Shown one piece after another: positions 1 to 6,097 of a stretch of 8,268 nt of DNA. Numbering within the stretch: position 1 is the stretch's first letter; each line of letters begins with the position of its first letter. The notes below the pieces were generated by a model. The model was not told the origin of the DNA. It did no database searches and worked only from the letters and a program-made list of their open reading frames with translations. The DNA lies in the NCBI GenBank assembly GCA_009784335.1, contig WRBX01000023.1:1-8268 (forward strand). The letters run 5' to 3'. The stretch comes from Oscillospiraceae bacterium (GTDB lineage Bacteria > Bacillota_A > Clostridia > Monoglobales > WRBX01). A program made the translations under genes and the position numbers.

Positions 1-959
1 GCCCAATAAACCGCTTTATAAATCACCTGCTCATTGGCAAATTTCACCTGAGTTTTGGCCGGGTGCACATTTATATCCATCAAGCTCGGCTCCACCTCGA
101 TATCAATCACAAAAAACGGATGCCGCCCCACCATAATATGAGTTTTGTGTGCTTCCTCCACCGCCTTGCCCACCATCGGGCATTTCACAAAACGGCGATT
201 AACGAACACACTTTGGAAATTGCGATTCGACCGATGCGTCTCCCGATTTCCAATCACGCCGCGCACCCGCACGCCCTCATATTCATACTCAATTTTCTGC
301 ACATTTTTGGCCACATCATTGCCATAAATCGAATAAATCACCTGCAAGAGATCGCCATTGCCGTTGGTGGTGAATTTCTGCTTGCCATCGGTGATAAATG
401 TGAACGAGATATCGGGGTGGCTCATCGCCAGCTTCTCCAAAAGTTCCTCAATGTAGGCGCTTTCGGTTTTGTTCGACTTCAAAAATTTCATCCGCGCGGG
501 AGTGTTATAGAAAAGATTTTTCACGATAATCGTTGTGCCACCCGGCAAATCGCCCTCGAAAGCATCAATAATCTCGCCGGCCTTCACATTCAAAATCGTG
601 CCTTTTTCATTGTGCGCCATCTTGCTCTTAAGCTCAATTTCGCTGATCGCCGCAATGGCATAAAGCGCCTCGCCGCGAAAACCCATGGTGCGAATGTAAT
701 CCAGGTCATCGACGCTGGCGATTTTGCTGGTGGCATGGCGGCGAAACGCGATTTTAGCATCATCCCCGTCCATGCCGCAGCCATCATCGGTGACGCGGAT
801 ATACGAAATCCCGCCATCTTTAATCTCGACGGTGATCCGCCCCGCCTCGGCATCAATCGAGTTCTCACAAAGCTCCTTCACAACCGATGCCGGCCGCTCC
901 ACAACCTCCCCCGCCGCAATTTTTTCCGCTACGCTTTTAGGTAAAATTTTTATTTGCAT
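1..959 (-). CDS. mutL: DNA mismatch repair protein MutL, N-terminal part (cut by left edge)
   Basis: MutL is the GHKL ATPase that links mismatch-bound MutS to downstream strand removal. The 319 codons present cover the ATPase and transducer domains; the C-terminal dimerisation domain, with the endonuclease site if there is one, lies outside the window. Visible motifs are AAGEVVERP (15-23), KELCENSIDA with the expected catalytic Glu29 and Asn33, the ATP-binding VTDDGCGM (56-63), ATSKI (76-80), GFRGEAL (93-99) and the family signature NVHPAKTQVKF (297-307). The ATG at 957-959 is set by a good GAGGTG Shine-Dalgarno at 966-971, 6 nt upstream and inside the last codons of the XRE gene; only one base separates the XRE stop from this start. 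Base composition is close to that of mutS and unlike the AT-rich XRE gene between them. The assignment is secure. Confidence 0.97.
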   Translation of the reverse strand, partial: MQIKILPKSVAEKIAAGEVVERPASVVKELCENSIDAEAGRITVEIKDGGISYIRVTDDGCGMDGDDAKIAFRRHATSKIASVDDLDYIRTMGFRGEALYAIAAISEIELKSKMAHNEKGTILNVKAGEIIDAFEGDLPGGTTIIVKNLFYNTPARMKFLKSNKTESAYIEELLEKLAMSHPDISFTFITDGKQKFTTNGNGDLLQVIYSIYGNDVAKNVQKIEYEYEGVRVRGVIGNRETHRSNRNFQSVFVNRRFVKCPMVGKAVEEAHKTHIMVGRHPFFVIDIEVEPSLMDINVHPAKTQVKFANEQVIYKAVYW

Positions 960-971
960 TTTATCCACCTC
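957..971 (-). promoter_or_regulatory. XRE-stop / mutL-start coupling junction with Shine-Dalgarno
   Basis: The complement reads GAGGTGGATAAAATG: the mutL ribosome site GAGGTG (966-971) is also the codons for the last residues RGG of the XRE protein, its TAA stop is at 961-963, and the mutL ATG begins one base later. The boundary of the AT-rich insert therefore lies very close to the native mutL leader. Confidence 0.7.
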
Positions 972-1542
972 TTTTATACTTGCTTAATAAAAATTCAATC
1001 ATATCCTGTAATTTTTCTTGTCCTGTATGATTTAACTTTCTAAACTGCTTTATTAGTGAGATTTCTTCATTAGATGCAATCATGTCATGGATTCTGATTA
1101 TTTTTTTCTCTATATCGGATCTTCCCAACAACCATTCAATATTTACATTGAAAAAATCTGCTATCTTAACTAGATTTGAATAATCTGGGACTTTACAGTA
1201 TTTATTCCAATAGTTAATAACATCATAGCTAATCTTCAATTCTTTTGCTAATTTGTTTGAAGTAATTTTATAAGAGCGCATTAAATCAAATATTTTATCT
1301 AATATTTGTTCACTCTCACTATTCCTCTTTGGTATTTCTCTCTCATCAGTCAAACCTTGTAGCCATGCGATGTCAACATCAAACAATTCCGATATTCTAA
1401 CTAAAGTTTGATGTCTTGGCATAGAGCCTTTCTTCCAATTAGCAATTGTAACTTCTGGTATTCTCATACGCTTTGCAAGCTCAGTAAGTGTCATATTGCT
1501 TTCTTCCAATAGTTGCACAATTCTTTTAATTGTAACATCCAT
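961..1542 (-). CDS. XRE-family transcriptional regulator with two tandem HTH domains, 193 aa
   Basis: This looks like a phage-repressor-type DNA-binding protein. Two Cro/C1-like helix-turn-helix domains follow one another at about residues 4-65 and 79-143. They are recognisably duplicates: LAKRM/LAKEL, a central NWKKG/YWNKY segment, then VRISELFDVDIAWLQG matching VKIADFFNVNIEWLLG. The tail (about 158-190) has the ISLIKQFRKLNHTGQEKL-type helix common at the end of small XRE repressors. No peptidase, toxin or sensor domain is visible. The ATG at 1540-1542 is preferred because the HTH fold starts there and a weak GTGGGA lies 6 nt upstream; in-frame TTG codons at 1560-1562 and 1600-1602 would add 7 or 20 residues. 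The gene sits 34 bp after mutS and 1 bp before mutL on the same strand. It is strikingly AT-rich (17 of 60 G/C at 1021-1080, against 34 of 60 in mutS at 2401-2460), which suggests transfer. The target is unknown. Confidence 0.9.
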   Translation of the reverse strand: MDVTIKRIVQLLEESNMTLTELAKRMRIPEVTIANWKKGSMPRHQTLVRISELFDVDIAWLQGLTDEREIPKRNSESEQILDKIFDLMRSYKITSNKLAKELKISYDVINYWNKYCKVPDYSNLVKIADFFNVNIEWLLGRSDIEKKIIRIHDMIASNEEISLIKQFRKLNHTGQEKLQDMIEFLLSKYKRGG

Positions 1543-1576
1543 TCTAATTCCCACTTTCAATATAAAATTTCCATGT

Positions 1577-4009
1577 TCAATCGATAGCGTTTTCACCTTC
1601 AAGCTCTTCCACTATCATCCTAGCCCGCTCAACCACCTCTGCCGAAACGCCGGCAAGCTTGGCAACCTCAATCCCAAAGCTCTCATCGGCGCCGCCCGGC
1701 ACAACCTTGCGCAAAAATATAATCTCTCCATCGCGTTTCTCAGCCGAAACACAATAGTTTTTCACGCCATCCACGCTGCCTTCAAGCACCGTCAGCTCAT
1801 GATAATGCGTGGCAAAAATAGTCTTAGCGCGAATTTCCCTCGCAATATGCTCCACCACGGCTTGAGCGATTGCAAGCCCGTCGTAAGTCGAGGTGCCGCG
1901 CCCGATTTCATCGAGAATAACAAAACTTTTCTCGGTGGCATTCTCGAGGATATTGGCAACTTCGGTCATCTCAACCATAAATGTCGATTGCCCGCTGGCA
2001 AGGTCATCGCTTGCTCCAACCCTAGTAAAAATCTTGTCAACAATCCCAATCGAAGCCGACTCGGCCGGCACAAACGAGCCAATCTGCGCTAAGATTATAA
2101 TCAGCGCCACCTGCCGCATATATGTCGATTTCCCTGCCATATTGGGCCCGGTGATAATATTGATTCGCTGCTCGCTATCGAGATATGTGTCGTTGGCGAT
2201 AAACCCGCCGGTCGGCACATATTTCTCGACAATCGGATGCCGCCCATTTTTGATTTCAATTATATTGTTATCGCAAATTTTGGGGCATGTAAAGTTATTT
2301 TCATAGGCAACTTTTGCCAGCGCCGCCAAGCAATCGAGGCTTGCAATCTCGCTCGCCATTTTCAGCACTCTGCTTTGATAATTCGAAAGCTGGGTTAAAA
2401 ATTCAAGGAATAGCTCATACTCCAGCCGCTCGCGCTTATCCTTAGCGCCCAGCACCGTGCCCTCAATTTCCTTGAGCTCGGGTGTGATATACCGCTCGGC
2501 ATTGGTCAAAGTCGCCTTGCGGATATAATCCTCGGGCACAAATTTCGAATTCACTTTAGAAACCTCGATATAAAAGCCTGCGACGCTATTATAAGCCACT
2601 TTCAGCTTTTCGATACCGGTGCGCTCTCGCTCTCGCTCCTCGAGCTCGGCAAGCCATCCGGTGCTATCCTCAGCGGCCTTGCGATATATATCGAGCTGCG
2701 GATTATAGCCCTTTTTAAAGATGCCGCCCTCGCGCACCACCGCCGGCGCATCCTCCTCTATTGAATCGGAAATCAGTTTATACAAATCCGCCAAATCATC
2801 AAATTCCGCTTTTATGCCGCGCGCAATCTCGCTATCAAGCGGCTCCAAAAGCTTCAATAATTGCGGCAGATATTGAATGGAGTTGGCAATCGCCAGGCAA
2901 TCGCGCCCATTGGCCCGCTTGGTTACTATCTTAGAATTAAGCCGCTCGATATCGCCGATGGTCTTGGCCAAATCACGAAAATCGTCGGTGAGCATTAGGT
3001 TGTTATAAAACTCGCGCACCGCCTCTTGCCTAAGGCCTATCTTATGCCCATCAATTAGCGGCTTATCAAGCCACGAGCGCAGCATCCGCCCGCCCATTGA
3101 GGTCACCGTGCGATCGAGCACCCATAACAGCGAGCCTTTGCGCTTGCCATCACGAAGCGTTTCGGTGAGCTCCAAATTTTTGCGCGAGGAATAATCCACC
3201 TGCATAAACTCACTGGAACTATAAAAATGAATCTCGCTGATATGCGGCAGGCTGGTGCGCTGAGTATCATCCAAATAGCGCAAAATCGAGCCGACAACGC
3301 ACACCGCCCCCTGCCCAAACTTCTCGTTTTTCGTGCCAAACTGCTTGGAAATCAGCATCTCGGCCGTGAACGAATCATAATATTTGCTCTCAAGCTCGGT
3401 GATGCTCGCCTCAGAATTTAGCTTAATCTGCGCGATAAACTTATCTTTTTGCGGAAAAGCCGAATCAATCAGCACTTCCTTGGGGTTATAACGCAGCACC
3501 TCAGAGAGAAGCTCACTAAAGCCGCGCGCGCCCCAAATTTCGGTGCAAAAAAGGATGCCGGTGGTAACATCAACCGCCGAAACGCTGGCCACGCTGCCGA
3601 AAGAATAAACGCTCACGAGATAGTTATTTGCTTTATTTTCAAGGGAGTTTTCATTGGTCACAGTGCCGGCGGTAATCACCCGAGTGACATCCCGCTCCAC
3701 CAGCTTGCCGCCCACCGCCTCCTCGAGCTGCTCGCAAATCGCAACCTTATAACCGCCCTCAACCAGGCGATTTATATATGTATCGGCCGAGTGATAGGGC
3801 ACGCCGCACATCGGCGCCTTATCGGGCAGGCCGCACGCGCGCCCCGTGAGAGTGAGCCCTAAAAAAGCCGATGCTTCCAGCGCATCATCGAAAAACATCT
3901 CATAAAAATCGCCCAAGCGATAAAATAATATCGCATGCGGATATTCCTTCTTAATATCGTAATACTGCCTCATCATCGGCTGCAACTGCTCTCTGTCAAT
4001 ATTGAACAT
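1577..4009 (-). CDS. mutS: DNA mismatch repair protein MutS, 810 aa
   Basis: MutS recognises mismatches and small loops and recruits MutL using its ATPase. The N-terminal mismatch-binding domain has the GDFYEMF motif with the Phe35-Tyr-Glu37 wedge. The clamp/core region includes ERERTGIEKLKVAYNSVAGF (460-479). The ATPase has Walker A GPNMAGKST (621-629), the signature loop GASDDLASGQSTFMVEM (665-681), Walker B VILDEIGRGTSTYDG (697-711, Asp700-Glu701) and ATHYHEL with the conserved His735. The protein stops soon after the helix-turn-helix region (ESFGIEVAKLAG, 776-787). It therefore resembles the roughly 811-residue Thermus type and lacks the longer tail that carries a beta-clamp motif in Bacillus. 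The ATG at 4007-4009 has almost no Shine-Dalgarno and lies two bases after the Nudix stop, so translation is probably coupled. The identification is secure; the short tail may be natural or may result from the adjacent XRE insertion. Confidence 0.98.
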   Translation of the reverse strand: MFNIDREQLQPMMRQYYDIKKEYPHAILFYRLGDFYEMFFDDALEASAFLGLTLTGRACGLPDKAPMCGVPYHSADTYINRLVEGGYKVAICEQLEEAVGGKLVERDVTRVITAGTVTNENSLENKANNYLVSVYSFGSVASVSAVDVTTGILFCTEIWGARGFSELLSEVLRYNPKEVLIDSAFPQKDKFIAQIKLNSEASITELESKYYDSFTAEMLISKQFGTKNEKFGQGAVCVVGSILRYLDDTQRTSLPHISEIHFYSSSEFMQVDYSSRKNLELTETLRDGKRKGSLLWVLDRTVTSMGGRMLRSWLDKPLIDGHKIGLRQEAVREFYNNLMLTDDFRDLAKTIGDIERLNSKIVTKRANGRDCLAIANSIQYLPQLLKLLEPLDSEIARGIKAEFDDLADLYKLISDSIEEDAPAVVREGGIFKKGYNPQLDIYRKAAEDSTGWLAELEERERERTGIEKLKVAYNSVAGFYIEVSKVNSKFVPEDYIRKATLTNAERYITPELKEIEGTVLGAKDKRERLEYELFLEFLTQLSNYQSRVLKMASEIASLDCLAALAKVAYENNFTCPKICDNNIIEIKNGRHPIVEKYVPTGGFIANDTYLDSEQRINIITGPNMAGKSTYMRQVALIIILAQIGSFVPAESASIGIVDKIFTRVGASDDLASGQSTFMVEMTEVANILENATEKSFVILDEIGRGTSTYDGLAIAQAVVEHIAREIRAKTIFATHYHELTVLEGSVDGVKNYCVSAEKRDGEIIFLRKVVPGGADESFGIEVAKLAGVSAEVVERARMIVEELEGENAID

Positions 4010-4020
4010 ATTTATCTACT
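4007..4020 (-). promoter_or_regulatory. Nudix-stop / mutS-start coupling junction
   Basis: The Nudix gene ends in TAA at 4012-4014 and the mutS ATG is at 4007-4009, two bases later. The upstream sequence on this strand, GAGTAGATAAAT, offers at best GAG as ribosome site, so re-initiation after the Nudix stop is the simplest way to translate mutS. Confidence 0.6.
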
Positions 4021-4557
4021 CATTTCTTTATTTTGTATTGGATTTATTCTTTTCTTTAATTCTTCTATAAGATTTGGCAAATACTCTCTTTTCGAAAAAA
4101 CATAATCCTCGTCTTGCTCACGAACTATTCGCTCTAATTCTTGCAGACTGATATACTTAACTTCACTTAATTCTTCATATTGTATTTTAAAATCTTCTAT
4201 TTTAGCCTTAGTTTTATGAAAATACATATAACTAAATCTGTTATTCCTTTCTCCAGTCTGTTCTACAATAAATAAGAATTCTAATTCATCACAAGCAAGT
4301 CCTATTTCTTCAAGCACTTCCCTTTTTGCACCTGCTTCCATGTCCTCTCCACTATCTACATGTCCAGCGCAAAGTGCCCACTTTGTTGGATATAATCTCT
4401 TTGTTGCTGCTCTCTTTTGCATTAATACTTCACCCTGCTCATTCATAATCCAAACAGCAACTTCTCTATGCCAAAGCCCTTTCTCATGAACTGCTTTGTA
4501 CTCCTCAATCTCGCCCGTTAAAATGTTGTTTTCATCAACAATGTCTAAATATTCCAT
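4012..4557 (-). CDS. Nudix hydrolase, YfcD / IPP-isomerase-like subgroup, 181 aa
   Basis: Nudix enzymes cleave nucleoside diphosphates linked to another group, or in one branch isomerise isopentenyl diphosphate. A perfect Nudix box spans residues 65-87: Gly65, five residues, Glu71, seven residues, then REVLEEIGL (79-87). The opening LDIVDENNILTGEI and the later LWHREVAVWIM followed by WALCAGHVDSGE resemble the YfcD/IDI-like subgroup more than MutT, so a role in cleaning 8-oxo-dGTP should not be assumed from its place beside mutS. The ATG at 4555-4557 is fixed by a perfect AGGAGG 8 nt upstream. It starts 12 bp after miaB and ends 2 bp before mutS on the same strand. Composition is AT-rich (22 of 60 G/C at 4081-4140, against about half in miaB and mutS) and arginine is often AGA, so it looks acquired. 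The substrate is unknown. Confidence 0.92.
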   Translation of the reverse strand: MEYLDIVDENNILTGEIEEYKAVHEKGLWHREVAVWIMNEQGEVLMQKRAATKRLYPTKWALCAGHVDSGEDMEAGAKREVLEEIGLACDELEFLFIVEQTGERNNRFSYMYFHKTKAKIEDFKIQYEELSEVKYISLQELERIVREQDEDYVFSKREYLPNLIEELKKRINPIQNKEMSR

Positions 4558-4565
4558 AATTTTTT

Positions 4566-4571
4566 CCTCCT
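4566..4571 (-). promoter_or_regulatory. Perfect AGGAGG ribosome binding site of the Nudix gene
   Basis: The complement reads AGGAGG, 8 nt before the Nudix ATG, and overlaps the miaB stop codon (TAG at 4570-4572). It is the strongest ribosome site in the operon and belongs to an apparently acquired gene. Because mutS just downstream has almost no site of its own, ribosomes loaded here may also supply mutS. Confidence 0.8.
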
Positions 4572-5958
4572 ATTTTATGATTCCACTTAATGCCCAAGGC
4601 GAAGTGGATTCAATATAAACTTGCACAATGCTGCCTTGTAGGGGCGGATGGCAATCCGCCCGTTGTTTCGCGGGACAATTACCATCGTCCCCTACGAAAT
4701 CGCCCGCCGCAAAATTCACAATTTTGCCGCCATCAGTGCGGCCTTGCCACATGTTTTCGTTGTTTTTGCTTTTGCCTTCGACCAAAACTTCTTGATAAGT
4801 GCCAAGCAATTTTGCATTAATCTCACTTGCAATCTTTTCCTGCACCGCCAGCAACCTCTCAAAATTCGCTTTAATCTGCTCTTGCGAGAGTGCAAAATCC
4901 ATTTCGGCAGCGGGCGTGCCACTTCTTTTAGAATATATAAAAGAAAACAAACTATCAAGTTTTAAGAACTTAATCAGCTCCAACGATTGCTCAAAATCCT
5001 CTTGCGTTTCAGTTGGAAAGCCGACAATCACATCGCTGGTAATCGCCAAATTCGGCATTGCTGCCCGCGCTTTTTCAATCAGGCTGATATAATGCTCGCG
5101 AGTGTAGCCCCGATTCATATCGGCCAAAACTTTATTGGAGCCGGCTTGAAACGGCAAGTGCAGCTGCTTGCAGATTTTATTATTCGATGCCATCACTTCA
5201 ATTAGCTTATCAGAAAAATCCTTTGGATGAGAGGATATGAAGCGAATTCGCTCAATGCCGTCAACCTCTGCAACTTTACATAATAGCTCCGGAAAGTCTA
5301 TTCCCATCCGTCGGAGGGGTGGCGCCGAAGGCGACGGGGTGGTCTCTTTATAAGAATTCACATTTTGCCCAAGCAGCAAAACCTCTTTATATCCCTCTTC
5401 TGCCAAATTCCTAATCTCATTTAGAATGTCTGCCGCCGCCCTTGAGCGCTCCCGCCCGCGCACATGGGGCACAATGCAATATGAGCAAAAATTATTGCAG
5501 CCATACATTATGGGCACATTGGCAATAACTCCGCCCTTTTGCCTTCGCGATTCCAGTTCATGAACTTGCTCATTATCATTCGCCTTAAATGTCCGCTTTT
5601 TTTCCGCCTTTTCCAAGAGCTCTTGCAGATTATGAATATCATTGGTGCCGAAAACCAGGTTGACATAAGGGAAAGATTTCTTGATTTTCTCCTGAACTTC
5701 TGAGCGTGCCGCCATGCATCCGCAAACGGCTATCTTCATCCCTGGCTGCGTTTTTTTCAAAGCTTTCAGCGCACCGATATTGCCGTAAACCCGCTCCTCC
5801 GCGCCCTCACGCACGGCGCAGGTGTTGAAGATAACCAAATCAGCCTCGGCGGTTTCCTCTATAATAGAATACCCCTGTTGCTCGAGCGCCGCCTCAATCT
5901 TCTCACTATCGCTGATATTCTGCCTGCAACCATATGTAATCACACAAGCCTTCTTCAT
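4570..5958 (-). CDS. miaB: tRNA-2-methylthio-N6-dimethylallyladenosine synthase MiaB, 462 aa, with two repeat-derived insertions
   Basis: MiaB is a cytosolic radical-SAM enzyme that adds a methylthio group to i6A37 of tRNAs reading UNN codons. The N-terminal methylthiotransferase domain has Cys11 (TYGCRQN), Cys47 (NTCAVRE) and Cys81 (CGCMAARSE) for the auxiliary iron-sulfur cluster. The radical-SAM CxxxCxxC is Cys154, Cys158 and Cys161 in YGCNNFCSYCIVPHVRGRERS (152-172). LPFQAGSN (268-275), SDVIVGFPTET (308-318) and a C-terminal TRAM domain (about 388-460) follow. Two stretches do not fit the family: about 206-219 (TTPSPSAPPLRRMG) and 422-441 in the TRAM domain. Both coincide with GC-rich palindromic repeats in the DNA and leave the frame open. 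The ATG at 5956-5958 has AGAGG 8 nt upstream. It is followed by the Nudix gene and mutS, as in the common miaB–mutS–mutL order. MiaB fits better than RimO or MtaB from the motifs and the context. Confidence 0.95.
   Translation of the reverse strand: MKKACVITYGCRQNISDSEKIEAALEQQGYSIIEETAEADLVIFNTCAVREGAEERVYGNIGALKALKKTQPGMKIAVCGCMAARSEVQEKIKKSFPYVNLVFGTNDIHNLQELLEKAEKKRTFKANDNEQVHELESRRQKGGVIANVPIMYGCNNFCSYCIVPHVRGRERSRAAADILNEIRNLAEEGYKEVLLLGQNVNSYKETTPSPSAPPLRRMGIDFPELLCKVAEVDGIERIRFISSHPKDFSDKLIEVMASNNKICKQLHLPFQAGSNKVLADMNRGYTREHYISLIEKARAAMPNLAITSDVIVGFPTETQEDFEQSLELIKFLKLDSLFSFIYSKRSGTPAAEMDFALSQEQIKANFERLLAVQEKIASEINAKLLGTYQEVLVEGKSKNNENMWQGRTDGGKIVNFAAGDFVGDDGNCPAKQRADCHPPLQGSIVQVYIESTSPWALSGIIK
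4638..4695. repeat. 58-bp palindromic repeat inserted in frame in the miaB TRAM domain
   Basis: The ends form an imperfect inverted repeat: GTAGGGGCGGATGG at the left, and GTAGGGGACGATGG as the complement of the right end, 12 of 14 identical. Inside are two stem-loops of similar design: GGGCGGAT/ATCCGCCC at 4642-4661 (8 bp, 4-nt loop) and GGGACAAT/ATCGTCCC at 4673-4692 (one non-pairing position). It encodes MiaB residues 422-441, and the TRAM sequence reads naturally across it (GDFVG joined to GSIVQVYI). I recall similar GTAGGGGCG palindromes scattered in Clostridia genomes, but that is memory and not a search. No target-site duplication is clear. Confidence 0.8.
5306..5345. repeat. GC-rich interspersed repeat fragment inserted in frame in miaB
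   Basis: A GC-dense block lies between ordinary miaB codons. It has two GGGGTGG copies (5316-5322 and 5336-5342) around a small hairpin, CGCC-GAA-GGCG, at 5323-5333. It encodes TTPSPSAPPLRRMG (about residues 206-219) between the family segments LLLGQNVNSY and IDFPELL, where MiaB proteins normally have a short loop. The low-complexity, proline-rich product and the nearby second repeat support an inserted element. The exact borders are uncertain, and membership of a repeat family has not been checked. Confidence 0.6.
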
Positions 5959-5976
5959 AATTTAAACCTCTTTTTA

Positions 5977-6089
5977 GAACGCAGATACCGCAGATGGCTA
6001 ATGCCAACGCAAATAGTCGCAGATTTTTTTTTAATATTTTTGTTTTATCTGCGTAAATCTGCGCGCGGAGCTCTGCGTCATCTGCGTTC
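5977..6089. repeat. 113-bp MITE-like element with inverted termini between comEA-like gene and miaB
   Basis: The ends are a perfect 10-bp inverted repeat, GAACGCAGAT at 5977-5986 and ATCTGCGTTC at 6080-6089. After a 3-nt mismatch the match continues for five bases (GCAGA against TCTGC). Further CGCAGAT or ATCTGCG units occur inside (around 6018-6024 and 6047-6053), separated by an AT-rich centre with a run of nine T at 6024-6032. It fills nearly all of the 139-bp gap, ending 8 bp from the comEA-like stop and starting 18 bp from the miaB ATG. No transposase is present, so it would be non-autonomous. Confidence 0.75.
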
Positions 6090-6097
6090 AAAATAAA

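Noticed and set aside
63..944. Long 293-codon open frame on the plus strand across mutL
   Set aside because: It is antisense to mutL, whose motifs are unmistakable. The translation shows no known domain and its His- and Arg-rich composition is typical of the strand opposite a coding gene.
961..1602. XRE gene as the antitoxin of a toxin-antitoxin pair or part of a prophage
   Set aside because: No small partner gene, integrase, attachment site or other phage gene lies beside it; both neighbours are mismatch-repair genes.
2621..2638. Three tandem hexamers (GCTCTC type) in mutS, a possible slippage switch like the one known in enteric mutL
   Set aside because: They encode ERERER in the conserved EERERTGI-type segment of MutS with no length change against the family, and only two units are identical, so conservation explains them.
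4012..4557. MutT-like oxidised-nucleotide cleaner acting with MutS
   Set aside because: The Nudix box is clear, but the surrounding sequence fits the YfcD/IDI-like subgroup better, and the AT-rich composition suggests that the neighbourhood is accidental.
5990..6033. Rho-independent terminator in front of the nine-T run
   Set aside because: The stem before the T-run on the plus strand is only 4 bp, and no plus-strand gene ends there.
5906..6091. 61-codon minus-strand frame starting in the repeat element upstream of miaB
   Set aside because: Most of it is the translated CGCAGAT repeat and the rest overlaps the miaB start in another frame. No ribosome site or conserved feature is seen.
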